This document shows, piece by piece, positions 19,342-31,010 of a stretch of 64,000 nucleotides of DNA. A program made the translations under genes and the position numbers. The notes under the pieces are model-generated. The model made no database searches. It was not told the origin of the DNA and saw nothing but the letters and a program-made list of their open reading frames with translations. The DNA lies in NCBI GenBank assembly GCA_963969495.1, contig OZ018321.1:132216293-132280292 (forward strand). Reading direction: 5' to 3'. Each line of letters starts with the position of its first letter. Positions within the stretch are counted from its first letter, which is position 1. This DNA is from Ceratothoa steindachneri (Eukaryota > Arthropoda > Malacostraca > Isopoda > Cymothoidae).

Positions 19342-21009
19342 TCTAAATAACAAAAATTATTTTTATAAGAATAACTAAACACAGAAATCAAATTAGTGAA
19401 AATCTATTAATAAGAAATTGATGTAATATCTTAAAAAAATTAACTAACTTAAATAATAATCCCACGAGTTTTTAAATATGCATAATAAACATGACTTAAA
19501 TGACTATCGAAATACAAAAAATTATAAACTATAGCAATAAATTCGAAAGCAAGGCTATTATTATTTGCGATCTCTCTGTTTTAATTATAAATGCCAAGGG
19601 GGCTTAATCTAACCTATCGATTTCTTTCTACTCTAGAGCTTTTCTGATCGCTATAGCCACCGCGTCGAGCAATTCACTTGTAGTATCATTCAAAATTTTC
19701 ATTGCTCTTTGATTTGGATTTACTCCATATTTCATATTATATTATTTATGGATCGATTTCCCTGAAATTGTTGCCTAGGGATGTTAATTTGCAGAATTTT
19801 AAGTTTTCTCCTCCTTTCGTATTCCATTGTTAACTGTTTTTTTCTTCAGGCGCTTATTTTAGCTTGGCTGTTGTTTTTTTTTAAGTTTCTGTTTCACTTT
19901 AAAATTTTCTACTACACTACGTTTCACCTAATTCTTGGTCTCAAATACCCTCACGTTGCTAGTTTTGCATTTTTGTTCAGTTCTCTAACCCTATCTTAAA
20001 CTCTCACTGTATAAATCAGTTTATCTTTATGCATTTACACAATTCTATAACCTATGCTTTCCGTTATTCCCACTCCTGACATGCTGGCACTTTAGCCTTT
20101 CTAAACTCACATTCTTGTTAATACACCATTTGTGATCTTTGCTGGTTAATAAATTCTAGAAATTTGTTATATAAATATTAAATATCTACGGCCTCTTCAC
20201 ACATCCTCATTTCTCACATCTAAGAACTTTTTAAATCATTCAGTTCGGCCTATTCTCACCCTAACATATGCACTTTCTCGGGTCACACACCAAGGATTCC
20301 AACATTACATTACACCCTATGCTCATACCCAAACCCCTTCATCTTTAAGCATTTCAGCTTTTATTTTTTCTTCCCTTTTAACAAATATCCTGTGATTCAA
20401 TGAACTTTTCCAAATACTTTTCAATCTTAGACATATATTATACCAAGTCATTAGCGCACAACACCCTTCGCTCAGCTTTCTTCATTACCTGCACAAATCT
20501 GTGCCACATATTCGATACTACTTTTCTCAACACTAATTTATCAATATTAAACAGTCAAAGTGATAGCGCGCTACCTTGCCACACAACCATCTGTTAGCGA
20601 CGGGAGGGAGAAAACTGTATTTAGTACAAGATTCATATTCACTAATGGTATTTTTAGGCATTATAGATATTTTATCATTCTAATTTTTTATTTTTCAGAT
20701 ATTATTTATTAAATATTTTTAGTTTTTACTTTGAACTTTGAAAACAGTGAAGATATGTTGTATACCATATCCACATAAATGCCCTCTTCAAAGTCATTGA
20801 CTATGAAGCTTAGTTGAAAACCCGGAGATGAATTGGTCATATGAATGTACAAAGTGAACTTTAGGTGACCACTGGAAGAGTGGGTACAACAATGTCCATA
20901 CAGTATCGACTCTATTGCAACCCATGCCTATCCTAGCTCATAAGTGCCGTCTGATTCCTCCGCTTATTCGAAATCTCGTCAGATGTAGCAGATACCTTTG
21001 TGAACCCAG

Positions 21010-21275
21010 TTACCATTGTCACTTATCATTAATAGCTATCATTGGTGCCTCTCCTTCTGTTACAGATCATTAATATCCATCATTAATACCTCTCCTTCGG
21101 TTACTTATCATTGGTACCTATCAGGGATACGTCTGCTTCGGTCACTTATTGTTACCGCTCCTTCTGTTACAGATAATTATAATTAATTCGTATCAGGAAT
21201 TCTTTTCTTTCGGTTATTTATCATTAATACCTATCATTAATACCTCAATTCAGTTAATTATCCATTGGTACATTT
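21010..21275. repeat. Minisatellite, period about 42 bp
   Basis: Degenerate copies of a unit built from CTCCTTCGGTTACTTATCATT and AATACCTATCATTAATAC. Noncoding. The preceding interval 19350-21000 holds no gene I can support. Confidence 0.6.
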
Positions 21276-21619
21276 GTAAAACCATTTCTCGTTCTCTTAC
21301 TTATCCCTGCGTTTATGTCTATTCTATCCATCAAGTGATATCAATTCCACTTCCACCCATCATTCGTCGCAACGCTTCCTAGAACCTGTCTTGCACCTCA
21401 CTTTTGTCATTGTGGGGTCCCTACACTATAAACACTCACAATTTCCTCATTGCAAATCTCAATTACTTCCGATTTCTTTTATTCTTAATGCTATCCTTCG
21501 CTAAAAAATAATCCATACTACTTTTTATTTCTACTATTGTTTTCTCTAATTTTCATAATCTATTACTTCCCTCTCATGTTCATCCCACATTCCGCTATCA
21601 TCTACAATTTGGATCTTTG

Positions 21620-21780
21620 GGCCGTATGTTAAGACAAATGTGAAATGCACATTTGATCCCCAAAACTTTTTTTAATATATTTTACATTTTAGCCTTTTGC
21701 ATATAATAAATTTATAAATAATTGTGAAGCTACACAAAATCTGATAAAAGTGCATTTCACATTTGTCTTAGCATACGGCC
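21620..21780. mobile_element. Palindromic MITE with 31-bp terminal inverted repeats
   Basis: GGCCGTATGTTAAGACAAAT and the next 11 bases at 21620-21650 are repeated in inverted orientation at 21750-21780 with a single mismatch. They enclose a 99-bp AT-rich centre with no coding frame. The size, perfect ends and AT-rich core are typical of a miniature inverted-repeat transposable element. A clear target-site duplication was not seen, so the superfamily is not assigned. The near-identity of the arms suggests a fairly young insertion. Confidence 0.75.
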
Positions 21781-21784
21781 GTTA

Positions 21785-24195
21785 GTCCCTTTGAAATTTT
21801 TTTCTTTTCTTGTTGTTGCTCTTTAATTTTTGTTGTTGTAGTTTTCTTGTTTTTTTAAATATAAATTAATATCTATTAACGTAAGGAGAAGGGAATGAAA
21901 ACCCACTTTTAATGACGACGTTGGCGTCCCTTCTCGCAAGAACTCTTGCTGTGCGTTTACGAGTATGTACATTCTGTAAATTGCTTAAACCTGAGTTTCC
22001 ACTGAGATAAAAAGTTTATAGTGCTTTCCTCGGCTAGAAACCTGAATGTTAGCTAAAGAAATTAAAAATTTAGCTGTTTCCTTTATTAGAAGTTGACCCT
22101 GTAAAGGCCAGAATCGTTTAATGATTTTAGGCAGCGTGAATATCTACCGGTGCCATCTCTGTACGTATCTTAAAATAGATGTAAATGAACAATAAACTAT
22201 CTCATTAAAGTTATATAGGAAACTAGGAGGGGGAAACGATTTTTCAGGGGACTTATGGTAAATTGGTTGCTGAAATATGTTTATGGGGGTGAAAGAGGAC
22301 TTTTACCTATAAAATTGGTTTAAGGGTCTCCTGTAGTAAAATATATAGGAACAATGAAGAAGAGAATATTAAATACCGTAAAATCGCTCTTCCGTCGTTA
22401 AGTCCTCTTTCTATTATAATGGAGAGAGGAGAATAAAGGGAAAATACATAAAAATAACAACATTAATAAAGGAACTCAGGACCTAGACTATCACTAAGAC
22501 TATTAGTCATTTATGAAACTTCAGCAACAAAATGGCACAAAGATTAGAAGAAATTTAAAGGTAAATATCGTAACGATCGGGATAATTTCATGTTTAATGC
22601 ACAAGATTATACACAAAGGAGCCAAAGGTCATGAAATAGGTGCCTACTATGTATTTTTTATATCGAATATAAAATTTTATAACTATTAATAATTTAGCTC
22701 GAAATATCGAATTCAAATAATTATTTATCGCAGAGGAAGTTATAGCGAACGCAGCAATAAATTACAATGAATAAAATATTTCTCCAAGGAATTTATGATA
22801 CGGCAATATACAAATTAAAATAAAGTTGTTACTTAAATATTGCAAAGTGTATGTAATGAAAAATATTACTGATATCAGTAAAATGGAATATCACTCATAA
22901 TAACAGTCTAGGAATACAAACCAGAACGAAATAGGGAGCACAATCGGCCGAATATTTAATTTCAGAAGACAGAACAGAAGATTATAAAACAAATCTATAT
23001 GGAAGACTATTTAGCTGAATTTTTAAGAGACTTATTATCGTCAAAGCTTTAACTAAGATAAAAGATTAACTTGGTTATCTTCTTGAGGTCTAATTTTGGT
23101 CTACATGGAATCTGCAAATTTAGGATTATAGATTATATGGCGAAAAGGGGTTAACGTAAAAGAGCAAAAGACTGATAGACAAGACTGTTTAGCTTTCATT
23201 CTTTAATTCTACAGTTTCGGGATTTTATTTACTAAAGGATAAAATGACTTTATAAAAGCATGGTATAAGTATACTTTATTGCTCTTTGATGGGCTCTTTT
23301 GGACTGAGTCACAGAGGCAATCACCTTACGACTTTTGAGTACTTTGATCTTTGTATAAAACCCCCTAAAGTCGTAGTGTCTCAAAGTTGACCTTCTCTTA
23401 TCTTATTCGTAATTCTAAACTTTAATTTTATGTTTTTATTTCTTTTGCCATCGTTTTATTTCACCCAATCCCCCACCCTGTATAGTCACTCAAATAGTAG
23501 TAAAAATTGTATTTTGTGGTGTAACTAGTTGCCTTTTCATTTAAGAAACCAAAACCATTGCCAGGTATCATAAACTAACCCGAAATATATTCGTATTCTT
23601 AGTAACTCCATTCTATGCATTTCCATACTCCTGTAACGGCCTTAGCACCACTCCATTACTTTGCTAGATCATCAATTGTACAAACTATTCCATTCCACAT
23701 AATTCCGGGCAATATCTAAAACTGTTTGTGGTTAAATATTTATTTTGTTTTTCAAATATTGGACTCCAGTTTAATCTCTTCCATTTGGGTGCAATTCAGA
23801 GCTTTGATTTTAAATCCGTACTCAAAACAGAGATAACCTTTCCCATTCATGAAACGTGAAAGAATTTATGAATAATTCTATGTGACGTAGGAAGAAACAG
23901 CTCAAATTTGTTTAATTCTGAAACTAAATTATCCATCGTTAAGTTCCATTCGCCTACGCATTTGCGTTATTTATATCTTTAACGGCAAAGTTTGTAAACT
24001 CACTTTTATGAATACATAAAAAACTCAGTTCCACGAGTGAAAAAGAGCTATTGCAGGGTCGTTGGTTGAAATGGCATGTATATTTATCCGATAAAAATCT
24101 AAATAGCTTTAAAGATTATTTGAATTATACATCCACACTGATTAATATTTCGAAAACTTTAAAATATTTTCTGGTTTTGATCTAATAGAGTAATA
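21785..24195. other. AT-rich stretch without a recognised gene
   Basis: Nothing was recognised on either strand: no long open frame, no tandem array and no terminal repeats. Confidence 0.5.
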
Positions 24196-24201
24196 TATAT
24201 G

Positions 24202-24205
<4 letters not shown>

Positions 24206-24255
<50 letters not shown>
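24206..24255. repeat. (TA)n microsatellite
   Basis: It ends exactly at the start of the mariner element at 24256. Mariner inserts at TA, so this run may have been its target. Confidence 0.95.
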
Positions 24256-24256
<1 letters not shown>

Positions 24257-25173
24257 GAGGGGCGGTCAATAAGTTTTGCAATTCGGATATAAGGAAACGA
24301 GATATGAGGAAAGTGTTTTATTATTTTTTAATATAACTACCCTCGACTTCAATGCACTTGCGCCACTTGTCCCTGAAGCTTCGAATTCCCGACCTCCAGA
24401 AATCTCCCGACTGCTGTTCTCTTACTCCTGGACGGTGAGCTGGACATCTTCATCGTCCCCAAACCGGAATCCACGCAGTGCAGCCTTGAGCTGGCGGAAT
24501 AAAATGTAGTCGCTAGGGGCCAGATCTGGACTGTAGGGGGGATGGTTGAGCTCCTCGAATCCGCAGCATGTGCAACTCTGGCCTTGTGGACTTTGATGAC
24601 GTTGAAGTCGATCATGGGGCGTGAAGTTTATAGGGACTCAACGGGCAGAGACCTTGGTGATGGCCGAATTGTCATGGATGATGTTGATAACATTTCCATG
24701 TGATATTCCAAGTTCTCCCTCGATTTCTTTGACCTTCACCCGTCGATTTTCGAGGATCATCCTCTCCACATGAGCCACATTTTTCTCGTTGGTCACGTCT
24801 GACTGGCGTCCTAGACAGGAGTCAACTTCAAGGGACTCACGACCATGGCAAAACTCCCTATTCCAGCGAGCAATGGTTGCATAGGAAGGGGCGGTGTCGG
24901 TGTACACTGCAACCATGAGTTCATGCATATCTTTTGCATTCTTGCCTTCCTTAGTCAAAAAATTGATCACTGCGCGGTGCTCAACCTTCTCCATTGTTGA
25001 AAAATTTGTGACTGACGATCTGCGATCAGCTACTGCTTCTTAAATAAACGAGGCAGGAGCGTACGGCTGCAGGTCCTGACTTGTCCTAACTTGCCCTAAC
25101 ACCCCCACAAACAGCCATCCCCCCTACTTCTGTTTTGCCCTACCTATTCGCCAAACTTATTGACCACCCCTCG
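24256..25173 (-). mobile_element. Internally deleted mariner element, copy 1
   Basis: A 918-bp element with terminal inverted repeats: CGAGGGGCGGTCAATAAG at 24256 and its inverted form CTTATTGACCACCCCTCG ending at 25173. On the minus strand it encodes the N-terminal DNA-binding part of a mariner transposase, then jumps to the C-terminal part. The middle with the first two catalytic Asp residues is missing. Full mariners are about 1.3 kb, so a few hundred bases were lost. The copy at 41009-41923 has the same join, so this is a non-autonomous family. It lies between two (TA)n tracts. Confidence 0.88.
24638..24994 (-). pseudogene. Mariner transposase fragment (N-terminal HTH region)
   Basis: 118 codons from the ATG at 24994: MEKVEHRAVINFLTKEG, followed by the ARWNREF helix region and a second HTH (RVKVKEIEGELGISHGNV). 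This is the paired DNA-binding region that recognises mariner ends. After the stop, the C-terminal remnant resumes near 24615 (MIDFNVIKVHKARVA), is thrown out of frame by a 10-bp deletion relative to copy 2, and contains an SPDLAPSDY-type block. It lacks the DDD catalytic core, so it cannot act as a transposase. It could at most bind element ends. Confidence 0.85.
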
Positions 25174-25174
25174 C

Positions 25175-25328
<154 letters not shown>

Positions 25329-25364
25329 AACACTCACAAAGTTTCACGTGAGTAAGCAATAAAT

Positions 25365-25817
25365 GCAACAAAGCCCACAGGGAAAATTAATACGAGGATT
25401 CCAATTACTTTCGAACTTTATTTCGACTTCTTTATCAAGGAATAACAGAAGTATTTAAAATTGTAATATTTATAAGGATGATGCAGAGGAGGAGAGGGAA
25501 CGTCCACATAAAAGCCACAAACCACTCAACAAAATGAATTAATATGAAATGGAAACCTTAGGAGGAGCGAAGATAAATACAAAATAAGATCATTAGTCTT
25601 TTGAATTTACCTAATTTAATGATCTAAGGTTTTCATTTCATATTAATTCATTTTATTGATTGGTTTTTTGCTTTTATGTGGACGTTCCTTTTCCTCTGTA
25701 TCATCCTTATAAATATTACAATTTTCAATACTTCTGTTATTCCTTGATAAAGAAGTCGAAATAAAGTTTGAAAGTACTTGAAATCCTCGTATTAATTTTC
25801 CTTGTGAGCTTTGTTGC
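25365..25817. repeat. PLE fold-back: two ~195-bp inverted arms
   Basis: 25365-25560 and 25625-25817 are inverted copies of each other, from GCAACAAAGCcCACAGGGAA to GAATTAATATGAAATGGAAACC, with a 64-bp spacer. A TTCCTTGATAAAGAAGTCG segment sits in each arm. PLEs often carry such inverted partial terminal units upstream of the coding region. Arm divergence is modest, below that of the coding part by eye. Confidence 0.85.
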
Positions 25818-27535
25818 ATATATATAGCCCATCCTATCCCTCTATTGTTTCCCTTGCTAAAAGTTTAGCCAATTTAGATAAATTCGGTGATATCCCCAGT
25901 GATTCAATTTCTATTGTGAAAGGTTGTGTTTATCAATATCTCTCTAAGCCTGTCCACCTTAATTACCCCCTTCATTTTCGTCGTGATTTATCGACTCTTC
26001 GTAAAAATTCGTGCCTCCATATTACTAAGGACGATAATTCTGGAACTATTGCGATTTCCATAAAAATGTACGGCTATTACTTAAAAACTTGCCTAAATTT
26101 GTTTCAAAATTCAAGTCGAGTAACGCCACCTTTCCCAATTGTATGGACTTGTAAAAACGCACAACCAAACTTCCCTTTACGCCCTATTATAAGTTTTGTT
26201 GGTTTTCTTTCTTATACTTTGTCTAAATGGCTTACTTCTTTTCTTACACCCCTAGTTAGGACCATTTGTCATTCACATGTTACCAATAGCTACGACCTTT
26301 TTTCTAAACTCAATGCCATTCAGTATTCGAATAATTTTACCCTTGTTAGTTTCTATGTCTGCTCATTATTTACCAAAGTTCCAGTTGAAGATCTTTTCAA
26401 TTTCCTGAATGATAAATTGAAAAATATTGTTTTTCCCCTTACCTGCTACTAATTTTAGGAAACTCATTTCACTTTGTACCTCAAATTGTAAGTTTTCGTT
26501 CAAGGGCAAATAATATCTCCAAAGGTTTGGAATAGCCTTTCACCTGTTTTCTCTAACTATATATGGAATTCTTTGAAACAAGACTCATCCCTACTATCCT
26601 TGACTTCCCTATTGTTTGGTACAAGTATTTTGATGATGTCATTTGCCTGTGGCCTATTTCTAAAGATGTTATTAGCTCTCTTACGAAACTTAATTCACTC
26701 GTCCCTTCCATTAAATTTACCAATGAAGTTGAAAATAATAGAACCCTTCCCTTTCTCGATCTTCTTATTCATAGAACACCGACTTGTTTTAAATGCTCCA
26801 TCTATCGTAAACCTACTAATTCAAACTCTTATATTCATTTTTACTCTTTGCATAGTCCCAAAGTCAAACGTTTCGTTTTTTCCTTTATGTTTTTACGGGC
26901 TTTACGAGTTGTTGGTCCTGAATATATGGATTCTGAATTCTCCAATATCTTTGAAATTGGCCATAAACTATGTTTCTATTATCCCTTTCTTCTAAACTGT
27001 CTTTCCTCTGCAAAAAAAAGACGTTCTATAATACAGCTCCTGCTATCCCTTTTAATTTTAAAAACATTTTGGCTTTACCCTTCTCGGTTTGTTTCATTGA
27101 CCTTCCCCGTTTTTTAAAAAACTTTAACATTTCAGATGCTTTCAAATACGAGTTAACTATAAAAAAATACTAGTTCACAATAATTGTAATAATATTGGGG
27201 GAGTTTATTCGGTCGAATGTTCTGTTTTTCCAAGTAAATATTTTGGACAGACAGGAAATCAATTATCTGTCCATATTAATCAGCATAAATACAATGTTAC
27301 GAGAACTGTAAATAATAGGGCGTTTTTTGTGCATATGTCCGAAAATAACCACTTAATTAATTGGAATTCAGCAAAATTTATTTTTAGCTCAAATGACTCA
27401 ATTAAAAGAAACATTGTTGAAAGTTCGTATATAAGCCAATTTAATAACTTTAACATTTCCACTGGCCTTTTTCAAATTGATGCTGTTATGAAAATACTCT
27501 TTCTTAAAGAAATTAGCTTTGACTTATGTTCTTAA
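25817..27535 (+). pseudogene. PLE reverse transcriptase and GIY-YIG endonuclease, broken
   Basis: The upstream frame to 26452 shows ITKDDNSGTIAI, PLRPIISFVGFLSYTLSKWL and LVSFYVCSLFTKVPVEDL. In the last, the first catalytic Asp (VSFDV) is Tyr. A frame break and small deletion near 26455-26560 removes the primer-loop region. The next frame keeps MEFFETRL, the YFDD box at 26626-26637, RTLPFLDLLIHR and IYRKPTNSNSY. A third stretch from 27200 reads as a GIY-YIG domain: VYSVECSVFPSKYFGQTGNQ, then HKYNV, NNRAFFVHM, IDWN-like INWNSAKF and KRNIVES. Normally this is one ORF of about 700-800 residues. Here it is at least three pieces with a dead RT. Confidence 0.85.
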
Positions 27536-27977
27536 TATTTTTTCAATTTTCATTTTTATGGGAACCCGATTTGTCAATTTAATTATTGCATTGATTTTTT
27601 TTTAACATTATTTTATTTCTCTTCCTCTCTCCTTGTCACTCTTCACTTCGTATCAATTTACTTCTCATGTCTCTCCTAATCTCCCTCTTTTGACTATCGC
27701 TTTATCCGTTGATTGTTTCAACCCTTTTGGCTCTGTTCTTGTCTCTTTCTTGCCTCTCGGTTTGACCTTGTTACCTGTTATAGCTGATTCTTAATGTGAA
27801 TTTATGCATTCCTCTCCTACTTTCTCATTGGTGATTTCTTGTCTTAGAGGCGGTCCTTTATCTTTTACTACCTTATTATATTATGTTCTCTTGTAGTTAT
27901 CCTTGAGACTGAACTGAATAAAGTTCGAAAGTACTTGGAAGCACCTTTTCATTCACGTGCTACTTTGTTATTCATTT

Positions 27978-27979
<2 letters not shown>

Positions 27980-28069
<90 letters not shown>
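27980..28069. repeat. (TA)n microsatellite
   Basis: A pure TA run directly after the PLE 3' block. Confidence 0.97.
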
Positions 28070-28073
<4 letters not shown>

Positions 28074-28161
28074 AAATCATGGGTGTGCTAGAATAATGTT
28101 TATTAAAGCTTCTGGTTTATTCTTTTTATTTTTGAGAAGCTGATGGCAGAAGCTAGCTCAA

Positions 28162-28200
28162 AGGTGGGTAAATTGCGACCCACGAAAGCTTTTCATGTGG
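28162..28200 (+). mobile_element. hAT-type terminal scrap
   Basis: AGGTGGGTAAATTGCGACCC followed by ACGAAAGCTTTTCATGTGG matches the GTGGGCAAACTGCGGCCC type of hAT end. A related scrap lies at 29795-29843. No second end or duplication was found. Confidence 0.4.
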
Positions 28201-28510
28201 TCAGAGTTTCATTTCAGAATTCGACAAAATTAATTATTGAACATTTTGCTATAACTTCCCCTTAAACGCGAATTTTATCACAATAAAGTGCAATATTAAC
28301 AATTTCTATGTCTGAGCTCGCTCCTGACTTCTATGGGCTTGTTAATGCACCAAAACCTTCCTATCAAACTCATTATTTTTTATATAAGTGCTAGATTCTT
28401 AAATCAGTAATTTTTAAATATATTTCCTTCGTAGATAAAATGATCTTAAAAAAAATAAAATACTTTCTAAATACTTGTTCTGATTACCCACATCTACACG
28501 CTCTCTTTTG

Positions 28511-28568
28511 CTCCCGGGAGTTATGCTGCGTTAATGTTAGTTAGTACTTGGATGGGAGACGCCTGGGG
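28511..28568 (+). pseudogene. 5S rRNA-derived fragment
   Basis: TTAGTACTTGGATGGGAGAC followed by GCCTGGG is the 3' half of 5S rRNA with one base missing. Weaker similarity runs back through GAGTTATGCTGCGTTAATG, corresponding to GAAGTTAAGCAGCGT-type sequence. It covers about the second half of the gene, including the C box of the internal pol III promoter; the 5' half is not recognisable. It is either a retroposed 5S pseudogene or the head of a 5S-derived SINE. The sequence downstream was not recognised as a SINE tail. Confidence 0.75.
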
Positions 28569-29794
28569 CTTGGGTAATGCTCACATGATTTAGAATTGTA
28601 AATCCTCGTTCGGATTTTGCGTTAAGCTGTAGGTCCTTACTCTCATATAAATGTGTAATGATTTTAAAAGGGGTGGCAAAACTATGTAAAAAATTACCCT
28701 TAGTTATTAATGAGTAGCTATATCTATGACTGAGTAGTAGATGCTGGTAAATGCAGAAAGGTAATTTTAGTTAACTTATGTGGGTATAAGTACCAATTTA
28801 TAGAAAGGGAACTAGTTTGTAGCGGTGACTTACCGGTTTATAGGAATGGAGACTCCAAAGATGATTTTTCAAGGGTACTCTTATTGTTGGCTGGGCTTAC
28901 CTAAGGCTTACGGGTAATCGGAGTAAAGAAGGACTTTGAGAAGGGACGTAGCAAAAATATACTTTGATTCTAGTAAGAGCCTATTAAAGCGGCAAGCGGC
29001 ACGTCAAAAATATCATGCGAGCGACAAGCAGGTTTTCTTATTCAATGCGAAGTATTGAATTCTGGATGGGAACAAATTGATCTTAATGTCTTAACTGAAT
29101 CGAACTTCTCATTTTCAAGAATAATAATAATAATAATAATCTCTATTTTGCACGACTATATATATGGCTTCTCTTCCAGGTTGGCGTGGCCTAGACTAAT
29201 GCGGGACAAGTCTCCGTCCTCAGGCTCATTAGTTCCACCCCCTGGGCAGAGTTACTAAACAGCTGTGTATTTACAATATAAATACATATATCATATAATT
29301 TTATCTTCATTCTACGAACCGATTTTACAGATCTGTGTTATAATTTCCTTTGGTTGGAATTTGTGTTTATCCAGCCGCTTCGTAGACTCCCGTTTTCTGA
29401 TAACACTATCTCAAGATGCTAATTTTATGTTTACGTGTTTCCTATCATTAACACAGGTGTCCAATTTGATAGCTTTCGTGTTCGTATATTTGTGCCTACT
29501 CGGGCGCTACTCTGACGACCGCTTGTCTTATTTTGTTCATACAGATTAATATATATTATCAATTTATGTATACAAATTAATATACACAAATTGACATATG
29601 TGTTTTCATCTACTTATTCCCATATTATGCATAGTATTCTTCTTACTTACATGAAATGTAATTTATATGGATTTTCTAAGTCCACCGAGCGTCCATTTTG
29701 TGGAGTTTCTCGTTGAGCCTATTAATCTTGCAATTTTGGTGCCAGGAGCCTACCTATTATATAACACGCTCCCCACAAACTTATAAGTATTTGA

Positions 29795-29843
29795 AATTTG
29801 CGGCCCGCAAAGCTTTGCATAAGCTTTAATATGGCCAGCTGCT
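29795..29843 (+). mobile_element. hAT-type terminal scrap
   Basis: AATTTGCGGCCCGCAAAGCT followed by TTGCATAAGC and ATGGCCAGC resembles 28162-28200 and hAT ends generally. It is short and unsupported by a partner end. The rest of 28600-30300 shows nothing I recognise. Confidence 0.35.
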
Positions 29844-30369
29844 TAAAATTAATGCGCATCCTTGAGATAGAAGCTAGGATTATAAGTAAAAGCCTGATTA
29901 ATGGCAATTAAAAGTGTGATAAAGAAAGATGTGAGATTAAATATGAATAAATAAACAAAACACACGAGTGAATTCTAGCGTAAAAAAGAAATGAGAGATG
30001 GTAATGTTCTGGGAAAAGGCAAAAATGAGGAAGAATAGTGAAGATGGAGCACAATTTTTTAATTTTTTATGAAAGGGCCTAGGCTGGTAACTGTCAGCAA
30101 GAGAATAGCCACCGAAATTTTAAAATATTCTTCGTAATTATGTAGCCTATTTATAGTCTAGATTAAACCGAACAAAGGAAAAGAATAAAACTGTACAAAA
30201 AATCAACTGAAGTGTTAGGAAATCTAATAAAGAGGAAAGTCAAGGTTAGATACCGAAGAGAGATCCTCTGTGACAGAGTAAAACCTATATACAACTTAGG
30301 AGGTCTCCTACTTCAGAAATTCAAAAAGGTCATAATACAGTGTGAACGAACCCGTTCAGATTACAAGGG

Positions 30370-31010
30370 AGAAACAATAGCGATCTTGCTTATCTCGGTA
30401 CCGGAATACGTAACATATACAAAGAGCCCCCAGAATGCGACGTTTAACTAAAATGTGCAGAACAATCTGGGACATCAATCAGTCGTCACTGTAATTGGCG
30501 TAGAAGCACTCCATCAAATAGCTGTGCGTCTCTTAAATGTGCCCGATTCAGAAAATGACAGGAAATTACTCTAAGCCGTCGAGTCCTGGAGGCGTACGTC
30601 ATTGGGAAATATCATGGCGCAATGGCGCGCAACATTTGGTTGCAGTCGGTTCTCATCCATCTTCTTTGCCGTGCATTCCGAAGAGCTGACCTGATTACAG
30701 TCATATAGTTATTATGGGGAAGAGTAAACCGCTGGTTCGCTCACCCAGTCCTTGAGAAATTTTGGTGCCCTCATCAGTGAGCTCATCTCCTGTAATCTTT
30801 ACATGTCTAGGAAGCCAACAGAAGACAACCTGTTATCCTCCAGAGTGCTGAGATTCAATGCCCCGAAAATACTCAGCTCAGGGAACTCTTTTATTAGCTA
30901 TATATCTCAATCAGGTTAAGGAACCGGGCACGACACATAATCCCTTGTATCTAGCAGTGAATTGCAACCAGTTCGACAGATAGAAACCTTAGACTTTTTG
31001 AAGAGAAGGA
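30370..31010 (-). pseudogene. Decayed I-group LINE: RNase H and C-terminal region
   Basis: The minus-strand translation, with many stops and shifts, aligns with the end of ORF2 of the intact element at 8039-11899. The matches are VELVAIH (TAELVAIH), CRARFLNLIEIYS (RRARFGDRIVIYSD), KSSLS (QSALS), FCWLPRHVKITGDELTDEGT (FCWVPGHVGIAGNERADEGA), LRNARQRRW (LRTAWQRRW) and LRAIAP. The order is fully preserved. It is a different and much older relative, not a copy of the intact element. Confidence 0.7.

Larger units (their letters stand above)
25365..27965 (+). mobile_element. Decayed Penelope-like element (PLE)
   Basis: This region starts with a fold-back block (25365-25817), continues with RT remnants (25860-27000) and a GIY-YIG endonuclease remnant (27200-27535), and ends with a block at 27895-27965. 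That last block repeats part of the fold-back unit (ATAAAGTTCGAAAGTACTTG). RT followed by GIY-YIG, with inverted or repeated ends, is diagnostic of Penelope-like retroelements. The coding region is broken by frameshifts and substitutions, so it is inactive. (TA)n tracts border both sides. Confidence 0.85.

Noticed and set aside
20230..20600. Possible minus-strand LINE RT remnant
   Set aside because: A few phrases such as RRVLCANDLV resemble an ADD-type RT box, but the frame breaks constantly and no ordered set of motifs supports it.
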